A DNA stretch of 64,000 nt from Nocardia stercoris (GTDB lineage: Bacteria > Actinomycetota > Actinomycetes > Mycobacteriales > Mycobacteriaceae). Positions within the stretch are counted from its first letter, which is position 1, and the number at the start of each line of letters is the position of its first letter. The notes beneath the pieces are model-generated. The model did no database searches. It had not been told where the DNA came from and worked only from the letters and a program-made list of their open reading frames with translations. Location of the stretch: NCBI RefSeq assembly GCF_003696265.1, contig NZ_RFFH01000011.1, forward strand, positions 1-64,000, in the 5' to 3' direction. This document shows, one piece after another, positions 8,261-17,441 of this stretch. A program made the position numbers and the translations under genes.

Positions 8261-9318
8261 CGCACTGCTCCGATCATGCGCAGGGTGTCCACGATGCGAC
8301 CGGTCTGCTCCTCGGCCGACACCGCGGAGGTTCCGGCGGGCGGATCGACCGTGATACCACGCAGATTCACCTTCGGCGCCTGCGCGAACGGGATGATCCG
8401 ATGCTGCAGCAGATCGACGAGCTTGTTCAGGTTCGACGGCGAGCCGGTGTCGAAAACGCTGCTGCCGAACAACATCGGCACCACCGCCCGGGTCGCGTCG
8501 TCCAGCGACTGCACCAGGGGCGCCAGCCACCGGGTAGCGGGGGCGACCGGGCCGAGCGCGGTGAGCACGAAGACGACCCCGATCTCCGCGTTCACCACGT
8601 CGGTGGTGTGCTGTACGCCGTAGGGCGTCAGCAGTTCGTCCAAGAACGAGGTGTTGGCCCGCAGGCCGTCGTCCACGGTGGCCTGCAGGCCATCGAGCAG
8701 GTGGTCGACCGAATCCAGGTGGTCGCCCAGGTCGGTGAGATCTGAGCCGACCAGCCCGGACAGGTGCGCGGTGTCGCGCGGATCGGCGGGCAGGACGCCG
8801 TTCACGTCGCGCACGATGTGCTGCATATCGGTGATCGCCCCACTGCCCACGAAGGTCGACAGCCCGGCGAGGACGTCCTCGATCGGGGGTGACTTGCTGG
8901 TGTCGGCCAGTGGGATGGTCGCGTCGGGCGGCAGGTCGGGTGCGGTCGCGCCCACCGGCGGGGTCAGCGCGATGTGCACGTCGCCCAGCGGTGTCTCCTG
9001 CCGCAGTGCGGCGGTGGTGCCGACCGGCAGGTGGACCGAGCTGCGGATCGCCACGTCGGCGACGACGTACCCGCTGTGCGCCCGGTCGGCGCCTGGCGCC
9101 TGGTCGACGACGGTCATCCCGGTGAGGCGGCCGATCCGCACCCCGTTGGAGATCACGGTCGCGCCTTGCGGCAGGTTGAGGACGTCGGCGAATTCGACCC
9201 GCAGGTGGTAGCTCGGACCGCTCGTCGTGGTGCCGGGCAGCGGCAGGCCACCGGAGCCGAGATCGCAACCGGCGGTCAGGACGGCGAGCGCCGTGACGGC
9301 GAACGCTTTTCGCTTCAT
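8257..9318 (-). CDS. mceE: Mce family lipoprotein (MceE)
   Basis: 353 residues. The N-terminus MKRKAFAVTALAVLTAGC is a lipoprotein signal with lipobox LTAGC (Cys18), the hallmark of the fifth Mce protein (LprK-type), which anchors one subunit of the shuttle to the membrane through acyl groups. The MCE domain follows, with ATVISNGVRIGRLTGM and TAALRQETPLGDVHI. The remaining two thirds are helical. Four-base overlaps with both mceD and mceF. Confidence 0.92.
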   Translation of the reverse strand: MKRKAFAVTALAVLTAGCDLGSGGLPLPGTTTSGPSYHLRVEFADVLNLPQGATVISNGVRIGRLTGMTVVDQAPGADRAHSGYVVADVAIRSSVHLPVGTTAALRQETPLGDVHIALTPPVGATAPDLPPDATIPLADTSKSPPIEDVLAGLSTFVGSGAITDMQHIVRDVNGVLPADPRDTAHLSGLVGSDLTDLGDHLDSVDHLLDGLQATVDDGLRANTSFLDELLTPYGVQHTTDVVNAEIGVVFVLTALGPVAPATRWLAPLVQSLDDATRAVVPMLFGSSVFDTGSPSNLNKLVDLLQHRIIPFAQAPKVNLRGITVDPPAGTSAVSAEEQTGRIVDTLRMIGAVR

Positions 9319-10421
9319 CGTCCACTCACCGCCCCGAGCAGTGCCGGAAGCGCCGGAACCGCCACCGCGCCATCGGCGGCGCTGCGGCACCCTTCGCCCG
9401 TCACCGACTGCAGCACAGCGCATATCCCGTCTGCTTGCGGCTGCGGCAGGGCGACCCGGGGCGGCGCGTAGCCGATCGACGGCTGCCCGGTGCCCGGATC
9501 GATGGACGCGGTGAAGCCGGCGGCGATCGCCGGCGCCAAGGCGACGATCTCCGACAGCGAGCCGATATCGGCGGCGATCAGGTGCGCCAGGTTCCGCGTC
9601 GAGTCGAGGCCCCGCAGCGCGGGCGAGCCGAACATGACCATGAGGTCGTTGGCCGCGGGCAGCAGCCCGTCCAGGTTCGCGACCAGCCGGATGATCGGCG
9701 GGAAGGCGATGTAGTCGATATCGGCGAACGCCTGCGTCAGCCCGGTCACCGTGTCCTCGATATTCGACCAGCCGCCGCGGGCGCGGTGCGCGAGTTCGGC
9801 CAGGGCATCGAGCAATTCGCCCAGGTGGCCGATGCCGGCGTCGGGGGCCGCCAGGGCGCGGCTCAGCTGGTTGACGACGGCGTTGATCGAATCGCCGGTG
9901 CCGGTGGTGGCGCGATCGAGGGCGTCGAGCCCGTCGCCGAGGGCGGTGCGCTGGGCGCTGTCCCCCGCGCCGTCGAGCCGGTCGGCGAGCGCGGCCAGGG
10001 CGGCGAAGGTCTCCGACATGCTCTTCGGAGTCAGGGTTTTGGTGATGCAGTGGCCGGGATCCCAACCGGGACCCGATGGTTCGTCACCGACAAGCGCGAG
10101 GTTGCGGTCCGCGATCAGCGTGTCGCTGACGGTCACCGCCCCCACATCGGCGGGCAGCTTACGGTCGGCGCGCACGGTGAACCGGACCAGGGCGGTGGCA
10201 CCGTCGGGCCGGATGTCGGTGACCCGGCCGACCTGTACACCCATGACGGTGACCGCGCTGCCGCGGTAAAGACCTATGCTGTCCGGCATTTCGGCACAGT
10301 AGGCGCGCGTCGGCGGATCCGGCCGGCCGAGCTTCAGCCCAGCCGCGCCCGCCAGGACGAGAGTGACGATCACCGTCGCCGACATGGCGCCGCGCGATCG
10401 CAGGACACGTTCCAGCATCAA
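9315..10421 (-). CDS. mceD: Mce family protein (MceD)
   Basis: 368 residues. One membrane helix at about 13-30, then the MCE domain with GSAVTVMGVQVGRVTDI. A helical region and a Pro/Ala-rich, Cys-containing tail follow (GICAVLQ...GEGCR). Subunit of the Mce lipid-import channel outside the plasma membrane. Two adjacent ATGs (10421 and 10418) exist; the first gives the ATGA overlap with mceC seen throughout this operon. Confidence 0.9.
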   Translation of the reverse strand: MMLERVLRSRGAMSATVIVTLVLAGAAGLKLGRPDPPTRAYCAEMPDSIGLYRGSAVTVMGVQVGRVTDIRPDGATALVRFTVRADRKLPADVGAVTVSDTLIADRNLALVGDEPSGPGWDPGHCITKTLTPKSMSETFAALAALADRLDGAGDSAQRTALGDGLDALDRATTGTGDSINAVVNQLSRALAAPDAGIGHLGELLDALAELAHRARGGWSNIEDTVTGLTQAFADIDYIAFPPIIRLVANLDGLLPAANDLMVMFGSPALRGLDSTRNLAHLIAADIGSLSEIVALAPAIAAGFTASIDPGTGQPSIGYAPPRVALPQPQADGICAVLQSVTGEGCRSAADGAVAVPALPALLGAVSGR

Positions 10422-11458
10422 CAGCCTCCCCCCGGGACCGGTACACAGATATCCGGCAACGTCACCGTGGCCGCCGACTGGTCGACCGCCGGCCCCGCAC
10501 CGGGCGGCGCCAGCGTCAGCAGTCGTTGTTCGAAGGCCTGCAGCGAATCCAGCAGCGCGCCGAGGCGGTCGCCGAGTTCCCGCAGCTGCGGGACGGTGTC
10601 GGCCAGAGGCTGCGCCCGTTGCTTCAGCGACGCGTCCCAGGCGTGGCCGAGCGGCGAGAGCTCCTGCACGATGTCGGCCAGATCGTTGAGCGCCTGCGCC
10701 ACCACCACCTTGTCGTTCTTGATGATCGTCTCCATGCCGGCGAGGTTGGTCAGCAGCCGGGACAGGACATCGGCGTTCGCGCGCAAGGCGCTCAGGTATT
10801 CGTCGGTCATCGACAGCGTGCGCGAGATGTCGGAGTTCTGTTTGTCCAGCACACCCACCAGGTCTCCGGCGGCCCGCACCGCGGCGCGCACGGCGTCGGG
10901 GCTCTTGCCGATCGAGGCCGACACCGCCGCCAGATCCCGGCGCAGGGTGTCGCCGTCGATCCCGCGCACCGGTGCCACCGCGTCCTGGAAGGTCTGGGCC
11001 AGGTTGTAGGGCAGGGTGACCCGGTCCTCGGGAATCACGTTGGCGCCCAATGGTTTCGTACCCGAGGGCTGTACGGCCACGTAGTAGCCGCCGACCACGG
11101 TGAGCATCCGGATGTCGACCGCGGTCCGGTCGCCGAGGAACACCGAGCCGGCGACCGTGAACGTCATCCGCACCCGGTCGGGCAGCAGGGTCAGCGCGGT
11201 CACCTTTCCCACCGGTATGCCCGCGACGCGGACGTCGTCACCCGCGCGCACCGCACCGGCGGAGGCCAGTTCCGCGGAATAGGTTCGGCCGGAGTCGGTT
11301 TCGGCGACATACACCATGCCGATGCCGACGACCAGCAGGATCGCGCCGATGAGTCCGCCTATCCCCCAGCGCAAGTCGGCGGCGGTCTCGCGGCCGGCGG
11401 TGCGGGTCCGCCGGACCCGGTGCCGAATCCGGCTCGCGCCCATACTCAGCGATGGCAT
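10418..11458 (-). CDS. mceC: Mce family protein (MceC)
   Basis: 346 residues. Basic cytosolic head (RIRHRVRRTRTAGRE), membrane helix at about 31-50, MCE domain with GDDVRVAGIPVGKVTAL and GGYYVAVQPSG. The C-terminus ends in a Cys pair (DICVPVPGGGC). The ATG at 11458 overlaps mceB by 13 bases; an alternative ATG at 11443 starts 2 bases after the mceB stop and would remove five residues. Subunit of the Mce importer. Confidence 0.9.
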   Translation of the reverse strand: MPSLSMGASRIRHRVRRTRTAGRETAADLRWGIGGLIGAILLVVGIGMVYVAETDSGRTYSAELASAGAVRAGDDVRVAGIPVGKVTALTLLPDRVRMTFTVAGSVFLGDRTAVDIRMLTVVGGYYVAVQPSGTKPLGANVIPEDRVTLPYNLAQTFQDAVAPVRGIDGDTLRRDLAAVSASIGKSPDAVRAAVRAAGDLVGVLDKQNSDISRTLSMTDEYLSALRANADVLSRLLTNLAGMETIIKNDKVVVAQALNDLADIVQELSPLGHAWDASLKQRAQPLADTVPQLRELGDRLGALLDSLQAFEQRLLTLAPPGAGPAVDQSAATVTLPDICVPVPGGGC

Positions 11459-12450
11459 ACGACGATCCTCTGCCCGGCGATCAACAGTTGCAGTGGCGCC
11501 GGCGCCGCGGTGGGGCCGTGCGCGCAGGTCAGGTCCACGTCCGGGCCGGTCACCGGAATCGCTTGGGTCAGTGCCTGGATCAGGCCCGGCAGCCGGTCGA
11601 ACACCGACACCGCGTCGGCCGGATCGGGAAAAGCCTTGCGCAGCGCGGCATCCAGGTCTCGGTCGCGGTGCCCGGTGACCCCGAGCACCGACAGCATGTC
11701 CTGCAGCGGGCGCAGCACCGGCGGGATCTGCTCGGCGAATTCGACCAGGCCGGGCAGTTTTTCGGTGATGGTGACGAACAGGTTCGTGAGGTTGGTGAGC
11801 AGTTTCATCGCCTCGCCGGACTTCCCGCCGAGATGGTCGGCGACCTGCCCGAGGTTGGTGACCAGGGTGCCGATCACGGCCTGCCGGTCGGTGGCGTAGC
11901 GGCTCAGGGTGTCGATGGCGCCGAGCGCCGGGCCCAATCCCGTTCCGTCGCCTTGGATCACGGCGAGCATGCTGGTCGCGAACCGGTTCAGGTCCGCGGG
12001 CGACAGTTCCGCCAGGACCGGTTGCAGGCCGCGGAACAGGGTCGTGATGTCGAAGGACGGCACGGTCTCCGCGGGCTGGAACACCTGCTTCGGATCGCGG
12101 CGGTCACCGGGCCGATCGGGCGGCTGGATCTCCAGATACCGGTAGCCGGTGAGGTTCTGGTATTTGATCGCGATATGGCTGCCGTCGAACAGTGGATGGT
12201 TCGTGGTGACGGTGAACCGTACCTTCGCCAGATCGCCGTCCAGCGCGACGTCACCGACCTTGCCGACGCGCACGCCGTAGAGCCGCACGTCGTCGCCGAG
12301 CCGCAGCCCGTTGGCGTCGGTGAACAGGGCGGTGAAGGTGGATGAGTCGCCGCTGACCGGTGATTCGATCAGCCGGAACACACCGATCAGCACCACGACC
12401 ATCGAGACGACCGCCGCGGCCACCCGGATCGCCAGGGAACGTGTGGACAT
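11446..12450 (-). CDS. mceB: Mce family protein (MceB)
   Basis: 334 residues. Membrane helix at about 9-28 (VAAAVVSMVVVLIGVFRLI), MCE domain with GDDVRLYGVRVGKVGDV and KYQNLTGYRYLEIQ, then a helical shuttle region with TNLTNLFVTITEKLP. Two cysteines near the C-terminus (LTCAHG, VVCHR). Start and stop share one base with mceA (TGATG-type junction). Confidence 0.9.
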   Translation of the reverse strand: MSTRSLAIRVAAAVVSMVVVLIGVFRLIESPVSGDSSTFTALFTDANGLRLGDDVRLYGVRVGKVGDVALDGDLAKVRFTVTTNHPLFDGSHIAIKYQNLTGYRYLEIQPPDRPGDRRDPKQVFQPAETVPSFDITTLFRGLQPVLAELSPADLNRFATSMLAVIQGDGTGLGPALGAIDTLSRYATDRQAVIGTLVTNLGQVADHLGGKSGEAMKLLTNLTNLFVTITEKLPGLVEFAEQIPPVLRPLQDMLSVLGVTGHRDRDLDAALRKAFPDPADAVSVFDRLPGLIQALTQAIPVTGPDVDLTCAHGPTAAPAPLQLLIAGQRIVVCHR

Positions 12451-13622
12451 CAGCGCTCACCCGCCTGCGGTTGCGAGCCCGCCGCGGGCTGTGTGCCTGT
12501 CGCCGCTTCCGGCTGTGCGCCCGCCGCCGCTCCCGGCTGTGTGCCTGTCGCCGCTTCCGGCTGTGTGCCCAGCGCCGGACCGGGCGCCGAGCCCAGTAAA
12601 GCCGCGAGCGGTCCGGCCAACCCGGGGACCACGTCGAGATTCACGTCGGCGTCCACCACCGGACCGTCGGGTGTGTCGTGGAACGAGCGACCCACCCGGT
12701 CGAGCAGCTCGCTCAATTGCCCCGCCGAGCGTTGCGGTGTGCTCACCGCCGCCGCCACCTGCCGCAAGGGCGCGGCGGCAACGGGAACCAGATCGCCGAA
12801 CTCGGGCTGGGCGGCGTCGAGCAGCTGTTTCAGTACCGGCAACAGCTGGTCCTGCACGCCCACCCACAGCCCGCCGTAGTCCCGGATGTGGTCGGGTGAG
12901 GCCAGATATTTGTTCTCGTAGTCCGACTTCAGGATGGTCAGGCCACCGGTGAGGATCGAGGGCAGGCCCGTGAGCGCCGACCCGAAGCGGTCGAGCAGGT
13001 ACGACGGCGGCAGCTGCTGGGTCTCGACCGCCGCGCGGACCGTGGCGCCGATCGCCTGCAGCAGCGGCGTGAACGCCGTGACATCGTGCGACACCTGCCG
13101 CAGCACCTCGGTGAGCTGCGGGGTCAGTACGTCGTCGGTGAGCTTGCCGGTCGAGGTCAGCAGGGCCGACAGGGTGGCGTCGGCGACCCGGTTCGCGGCC
13201 GCGCCGGTCAGATCCACCGCCGTGCCCTCGCGCAGTTCGGTGCCACCGGGATTGGCGTGCAGGTCGAGGGTGCTGATCCCGAACAGGTTGCCGGGCGCGT
13301 AGTCGGCGGTCACCGCGTCGGTCAGCCCGAACAGTTGAGATCGCCGCAGCGCCAGCTCGATTCGCCGGGTGCCGCGGGCGGCGAGGTCGACGGCACTGAC
13401 CGTGCCGACCCGCACGCCGTCCAGGCGGACGTCGGTGCCGGCCGCGATCCCCTCGCCGACATGGTCGACGACCAGCGCGATATCGATCCGGTCGGCCGGT
13501 GCCGAGTGCGGCATCGCCTTCCAGCCGGCACCGGCGGCCACGGCGAGCACGATCGCGCAGGTCCCGAGGATGCGGGAACCGCGGGGGCCGATCGCGGTTC
13601 CGGGCAGGGCGTAGACGGGCAC
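12450..13622 (-). CDS. mceA: Mce family protein, first subunit (MceA)
   Basis: 390 residues. Membrane helix at about 18-36 and MCE domain with GTDVRLDGVRVGTVSAV and GNLFGISTLDLHANPGG. Residues in the middle (SDYENKYLASPDHIRDYGG) match the MceA/DUF3407-type helical region. The tail of about 40 residues is a low-complexity GTQPEAAT-type repeat encoded by a 24-bp tandem repeat. It begins 4 bp after yrbEB. The first Mce subunit is generally the substrate-proximal one; the lipid carried here (fatty acid, mycolate or sterol) cannot be deduced. Confidence 0.9.
   Translation of the reverse strand: MPVYALPGTAIGPRGSRILGTCAIVLAVAAGAGWKAMPHSAPADRIDIALVVDHVGEGIAAGTDVRLDGVRVGTVSAVDLAARGTRRIELALRRSQLFGLTDAVTADYAPGNLFGISTLDLHANPGGTELREGTAVDLTGAAANRVADATLSALLTSTGKLTDDVLTPQLTEVLRQVSHDVTAFTPLLQAIGATVRAAVETQQLPPSYLLDRFGSALTGLPSILTGGLTILKSDYENKYLASPDHIRDYGGLWVGVQDQLLPVLKQLLDAAQPEFGDLVPVAAAPLRQVAAAVSTPQRSAGQLSELLDRVGRSFHDTPDGPVVDADVNLDVVPGLAGPLAALLGSAPGPALGTQPEAATGTQPGAAAGAQPEAATGTQPAAGSQPQAGER
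12487..12570. repeat. 24-bp tandem repeat, 3.5 copies, inside the 3' end of mceA
   Basis: Units 12487-12510, 12511-12534 and 12535-12558, with a half unit to 12570. Units one and three are identical and unit two differs at four bases. The period is in frame and encodes the eight-residue repeat GTQPEAAT / GAQPEAAT in the MceA tail. Confidence 0.9.
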
Positions 13623-13626
13623 GGCG

Positions 13627-14460
13627 TCACCCTCCGAACGAGATCGGGGACCGGAATCCCCACAGGACGATGGTGGCGACCATGTCGAGTGCGATGATCG
13701 CGACCAGACTGGCCCGGATGGCGCGACCGGATCCCACGCCCACTCCTTCGGGCCCGCCGGTCGCGAAATATCCCTGATAGCAATGGATCAGCACGATCGC
13801 GATGGCGAAGATCACGACCTTGAGGGTTGCCGCGATCACGTCCCAGCCGACCACGAACTGATCGAAGTAGTGGTTGTAGGTGCCCGACGGGGTGCCGTGC
13901 ACACTGGTCACCACCAGCGCGCAGGAGAAGTAGGAGAGCACCAGCGCGACCACGAATGCCGGTGCGACAGCGACGATTCCGGCGATGACTCGGGTCGTCA
14001 CCACGAACGGCACGGATCGGATCCCCAGCGATTCGAGCGCGTCGATCTCCTCGGAGATGCGCATGGAACCGATCTCGGCGGTCATCCGGCAGCCGGCCTG
14101 GGAGGCGAACCCGACTCCCGCGGCGATCGGCGCCAGCTCCCGGGTGACGCCGAAGGCGGAGATCAGCCCGGTGAGCTGGCCCAGCGACAGCAGATTCAGC
14201 GCGCTGAACGCTTCGATGCCGATCGAGGCGCCCATGGCGCCGCCCAGCAACAGCATCAGCGGCACCACCCCGCCGCCGACGATGATCGAGCCACGCCCCC
14301 AGGTCATGTCGGTGATCGTCTCGACGGTCTGGCGGCGGTAGTGGATCAGCGTGTACGGCACCGAGGACAGGACCTGCCAGCAAAAGCCGAGGACGAATCC
14401 GATCGATTCGATCGGTGCCAGCGGTTGCGCCCGTTCCAGGCGCCAACGCAGCGCCATCAC
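13627..14460 (-). CDS. yrbEB: MlaE-type ABC permease (YrbEB)
   Basis: 277 residues with about five to six membrane helices. It holds the MlaE permease core: ISAFGVTRELAPIAAG, the EIGSMRISEEIDALESLGI loop that contacts the ATPase, and C-terminal helices. With YrbEA it forms the inner-membrane channel of the Mce lipid importer; the ATPase MceG (Mkl) is usually encoded elsewhere and is not in this window. The start overlaps yrbEA by four bases. Confidence 0.93.
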   Translation of the reverse strand: MMALRWRLERAQPLAPIESIGFVLGFCWQVLSSVPYTLIHYRRQTVETITDMTWGRGSIIVGGGVVPLMLLLGGAMGASIGIEAFSALNLLSLGQLTGLISAFGVTRELAPIAAGVGFASQAGCRMTAEIGSMRISEEIDALESLGIRSVPFVVTTRVIAGIVAVAPAFVVALVLSYFSCALVVTSVHGTPSGTYNHYFDQFVVGWDVIAATLKVVIFAIAIVLIHCYQGYFATGGPEGVGVGSGRAIRASLVAIIALDMVATIVLWGFRSPISFGG

Positions 14461-15320
14461 GCGATCCGCAACGGGACGAACATCGTGACCACCTGGGTGA
14501 TCGCGGTATTGAGCACCGCGACCGCGGCCACCGACATGACGACCGCGGCATTGACGCCGTCGGCGACGCCGCGCGGTCCGCCCTTGGCCTCCAGCCCGCG
14601 CTGGCAGGCGATGACGACCACAATGAAGCCGAAGATCATGGACTTGACCAGGGAGACCCAGACGTCGATCGGGGCGGCGAACGCGCCGAAGGAGTCCCAG
14701 TAGCTGCCCGGTGTGACACCGAGCGCGGTGACCGCGACGGTGAATCCGGAGACGACGCCGATGAAGATGATCGCGATATTGAGCAGCGGCGCGACCAGCA
14801 TCATGGCCGCGATGCGCGGAACGACCAGGCGCTGTACGGGATCCACGCCCATCACGCGCATGGCGTCGACTTCTTCGCGGATGGTCCGGGCGCCGAGGTC
14901 GGCGGCGATGGCCGCGGCACCGGCGCCGCCGAGGAGCATGGCGGTGGCCATCGGGGCGCCCTGTTTGATGACGCCCATGCCGCCGGCCGCGCCGATCATC
15001 GAGTCGGCACCGAGCTGGGACACGATATTGCCGACCTGCGCGGAGACGATGACCCCGAAGGGAATCGCCATCAGCACGCTCGGCAGTGCGGTGACCCGGA
15101 TCAGGAACCAGGCCTGGGTGAGTGTCTCGTGCACCTGGAAGCGCAGGCCGACCGCGTCGCGTACACCGAGCACCACGGCCTCGGTCCCCATCCGCAGCGC
15201 GCGGCCCAGCGTGGCCGTACTGGACAGTACGGTGCCGGCGAAGTTCTGCCTGAGCGCTTGCGTCGCAGTCGATTTCACTGTCAGCGGCGGGCCCGCGCCC
15301 TCTGTTTCGTCCGAATCCAC
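14457..15320 (-). CDS. yrbEA: MlaE-type ABC permease (YrbEA), first gene of the mce operon
   Basis: 287 residues. MlaE family: QLGADSMIGAAGGMGVIKQG, the coupling loop LGARTIREEVDAMRVMGVDP, and several membrane helices. I place the start at GTG 15320 because GGGGAGG lies five bases before it; the ATG at 15380 would add 20 residues with no ribosome site. It heads the nine-gene operon. A -10-like TAGCGT at 15349-15354 and inverted GGACA-type repeats upstream indicate its promoter and operator. Confidence 0.92.
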   Translation of the reverse strand: MDSDETEGAGPPLTVKSTATQALRQNFAGTVLSSTATLGRALRMGTEAVVLGVRDAVGLRFQVHETLTQAWFLIRVTALPSVLMAIPFGVIVSAQVGNIVSQLGADSMIGAAGGMGVIKQGAPMATAMLLGGAGAAAIAADLGARTIREEVDAMRVMGVDPVQRLVVPRIAAMMLVAPLLNIAIIFIGVVSGFTVAVTALGVTPGSYWDSFGAFAAPIDVWVSLVKSMIFGFIVVVIACQRGLEAKGGPRGVADGVNAAVVMSVAAVAVLNTAITQVVTMFVPLRIA

Positions 15321-15348
15321 GGTAGCCTCCCCATTGATACCGAAGGGG

Positions 15349-15400
15349 ACGCTACATGACGTGGACCACATTCCGGACATAAATCTGGAACTCTGTCCAG
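15349..15400 (-). promoter_or_regulatory. mce operon promoter with inverted GGACA-type repeats
   Basis: TAGCGT (15354-15349 on the minus strand) is a plausible -10, with a short leader of about 20 nt before GTG 15320. Just upstream are CCGGACA (15373-15379) and TGTCCAG (15394-15400), the arms TTCCGGA/TCTGGAA (15371-15377, 15384-15390), and CTGGA-N6-TCCAG (15385-15400). Operator for a TetR- or GntR-type repressor is the likely reading; no regulator gene is adjacent. Confidence 0.45.
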
Positions 15401-15428
15401 TGAGTTACCGGTCGTTACGGCAAGCGGT

Positions 15429-15788
15429 CTACCCCGCCGGGTACGAGTGCGGATCGGTAGTGAACTCGGCGACGCCGTAGGTGGTCAGCCGCTTGCGGAT
15501 CACGCGAGTGGCGTAGCGGTCGGCCACTCCCCGCAGCGCCGGGCGGGTGGCCGCGACACTCATCAGCAGGAACCGGCCGAGCACGAACGGCGCGGTGATC
15601 GCGATCCGCAGCGCGTCGCCGGCGCCGAAGGGCGCGCCCATGCGGGCGGCCGCACTCCGACTGCCGCCGCAGAAGCCGAGGAAGAACACCCGGCTCCAAC
15701 TGCGTTCGACGGCATCGGCGGCGCGGTCGAACCACGACCGCTCCGGCCGCAGGTACGCGGCCATGGTGGAGCGCACCAGTTCGCCGCA
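15429..15788 (-). pseudogene. 3' remnant of an unrecognised gene, 5' end deleted
   Basis: About 115-120 codons with protein-like composition (GELVRSTMAAYLRPERSWF ... VFFLGFCGGSRS ... ALRIAITAPFVLGRFLLMS ... YATRVIRKRLTTYGVAEF) end at a normal stop. Coding character fades at about 15788, where the opposite-strand remnant begins, and no ribosome site precedes the ATG at 15776. It may still be translated as a 115-residue protein. I do not recognise the family; the hydrophobic stretch near the middle suggests membrane association. Confidence 0.45.
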
Positions 15789-15789
15789 G

Positions 15790-15964
15790 GTGGCGTCGTC
15801 GGCTGCCCGACCCCGAATACACGGCCCGGATCCTGCACGCGTCGGGGCGCGAACTACTGCAACTGCGCCTCACCGATCCCGAGCACGCCACCACCGAGCG
15901 GATCCTCGCCCTGATCCAGCACCTGCGCCGCACCATGCTGACCACGGAAAAGCCGGTGGCCTGA
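15790..15964 (+). pseudogene. C-terminal remnant of a regulator-like gene
   Basis: An open frame without a start reads LPDPEYTARILHASGRELLQ, then LTDPEHATTERILALIQHLR and ends at a stop at 15962-15964. This helical composition resembles the C-terminal domain of a TetR-like regulator. It is missing its N-terminus exactly where the divergent minus-strand remnant is also cut. Confidence 0.45.
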
Positions 15965-15976
15965 CCTGATTCGCGG

Positions 15977-16324
15977 CTATCCGCGCTGCGCGAGCCGAAC
16001 CGCGACCCCTGCGACGAGGTCGTAGGGCACCGGCCGGTCCAGCGGGAACTTCAGTGTGCCGCGGCCGGACCGATAGGGCGCGACCGCCGCCTCGAACTCC
16101 GCGTCCCCCTCCGGCACCGGATACACGCTGAGATGGTCCTTCCAGCCGGCGAAGAACACCACATTGCGGCCGTCGAGCCGGAACACCGGAATCTTGTAGC
16201 TGATCGCCTCGGTCGCCGCCGGGATCGCCCGGTGGATGACCTCGCGGATCTCGGTGAGCCGATCCCGCACGGCCGGTGGGAAACCGGCGATGTAGGCGTC
16301 GACGGTCGCGGGTTCCTCGGCCAT
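15977..16324 (-). CDS. DUF1801 / YdhG-like protein
   Basis: 115 residues, soluble. Typical DUF1801 pattern: IREVIHRAIPAATEAISYKIPVFRLDGRNVVFFAGWKDH-type sequence followed by FPLDRPVPYDLV near the end. The fold is a small iron-chaperone/frataxin-like alpha-beta domain; the biochemical role is not known. AGGAGG five bases before ATG 16324 fixes the start. Confidence 0.85.
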   Translation of the reverse strand: MAEEPATVDAYIAGFPPAVRDRLTEIREVIHRAIPAATEAISYKIPVFRLDGRNVVFFAGWKDHLSVYPVPEGDAEFEAAVAPYRSGRGTLKFPLDRPVPYDLVAGVAVRLAQRG

Positions 16325-16428
16325 GGATCCTCCTGCTGTCGGGCGCGGGCGGAGCGGGGACCAGTCTAGGACCGACCCGGCACGAATCAGCGCTGCCGGG
16401 GGTGCCGCACCCTGAACCGGGCTGCGGA

Positions 16429-17349
16429 TCACTGAACGGCGATGTCGTACAACGCGTTCGCGAGCACGGCGTCACCCTGGACCGAGGGATGGAACGGCAG
16501 GCCGGACGCGTCGGCGCGCGGGTCCACCACCCCGTTGAGCCACGGCCGATCCGAGCACAGGCCGTGGCCGGCGGTCAGGGCGCGCGCGTCCAGGAACTCG
16601 ACGCCGAGCAGGCCCGCCGCTTCGCGCTGGGCGCGGTCGACGGCGTCGAAGTACTCGAGTGCCGCGCCGGCCCGGGACTGCACGATCGGCGCGACACCGA
16701 ACAGGTTCAGGCACACGGTATTCGATCCGGGCGCGGCGATCTCGGGGTAGCCCACGAACACGATGCGGGCATTCGGCGCGTAGTACCGGATGTAGTCGAC
16801 CACGTTCCGGATCCGGTCGGCGTAGGCCGGACCGGTGACGGCTCGGTGGTCGGGAATGCGGCCCTGATCGACGGCGTCCTCGGCGCAGCCGTCGACCACG
16901 TTCAGGACACACTGGCCGATGGCCTTCCACATGGTCTGCCGCGTGCCACCCCAGGTGTCGTTCATCCCGAATTGCAGTGTGACCAATCGGGTTCCGGGGC
17001 CGAAGGCGCCGTCCTGCGCGGCGTCGCGGGCCTCGAGCGCGGCGGTGTATCCCGGGCCGGTGTCCACCGAGGCGCCCGCGCAGGCGTGGTTCGCGGTGTC
17101 CGCGGCGGTCAGGCCCATGCGGTCGCGCAGCTGGACCGGCCAGGAGGTGTCGCTCTGGACGCAGTGCGCGGTACCGAAGATCTCGCCCTGCACCCAGTCG
17201 TAGGCATTGGCGGAATAGGAGTCGCCGAGTGCCACCAGCGCGGCGCCGTCCGTGGCGGGATCCGCGGTCGCGGTGCCGGCGGCCACCACCCCCGCGGCCA
17301 GGCAGACCGCGACCGTCGGCCCGGTGATCCGGTGTGCCCAGCTCTTCAT
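16429..17349 (-). CDS. secreted SGNH/GDSL esterase-type hydrolase
   Basis: 306 residues. Sec signal peptide with cleavage near residue 29 (TATA-D). Block I is LGDSYSANAY with the nucleophile Ser in GDS at 42-44, the oxyanion Asn is in FGMNDTWGG, and the catalytic Asp/His are in LPFHPSVQGD near the C-terminus. Six cysteines suggest three disulfides, as in secreted SGNH lipases. It would hydrolyse an ester outside the cell; substrate unknown. GGGAAG five bases before ATG 17349 favours this start over the ATG at 17361. Single gene. Confidence 0.88.
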   Translation of the reverse strand: MKSWAHRITGPTVAVCLAAGVVAAGTATADPATDGAALVALGDSYSANAYDWVQGEIFGTAHCVQSDTSWPVQLRDRMGLTAADTANHACAGASVDTGPGYTAALEARDAAQDGAFGPGTRLVTLQFGMNDTWGGTRQTMWKAIGQCVLNVVDGCAEDAVDQGRIPDHRAVTGPAYADRIRNVVDYIRYYAPNARIVFVGYPEIAAPGSNTVCLNLFGVAPIVQSRAGAALEYFDAVDRAQREAAGLLGVEFLDARALTAGHGLCSDRPWLNGVVDPRADASGLPFHPSVQGDAVLANALYDIAVQ

Positions 17350-17441
17350 CGAACTTCCCATCCAGCAGCATGTTTCGCGTGTCCGTAGGAAGATAGGCGA
17401 CACGGCGCCGCTCCGACAGCCCCCGTTTCCGGGGGCACCGC

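Noticed and set aside
12487..12570. CRISPR-like regular repeat
   Set aside because: Units abut without spacers and are in frame inside mceA; a coding tandem repeat.
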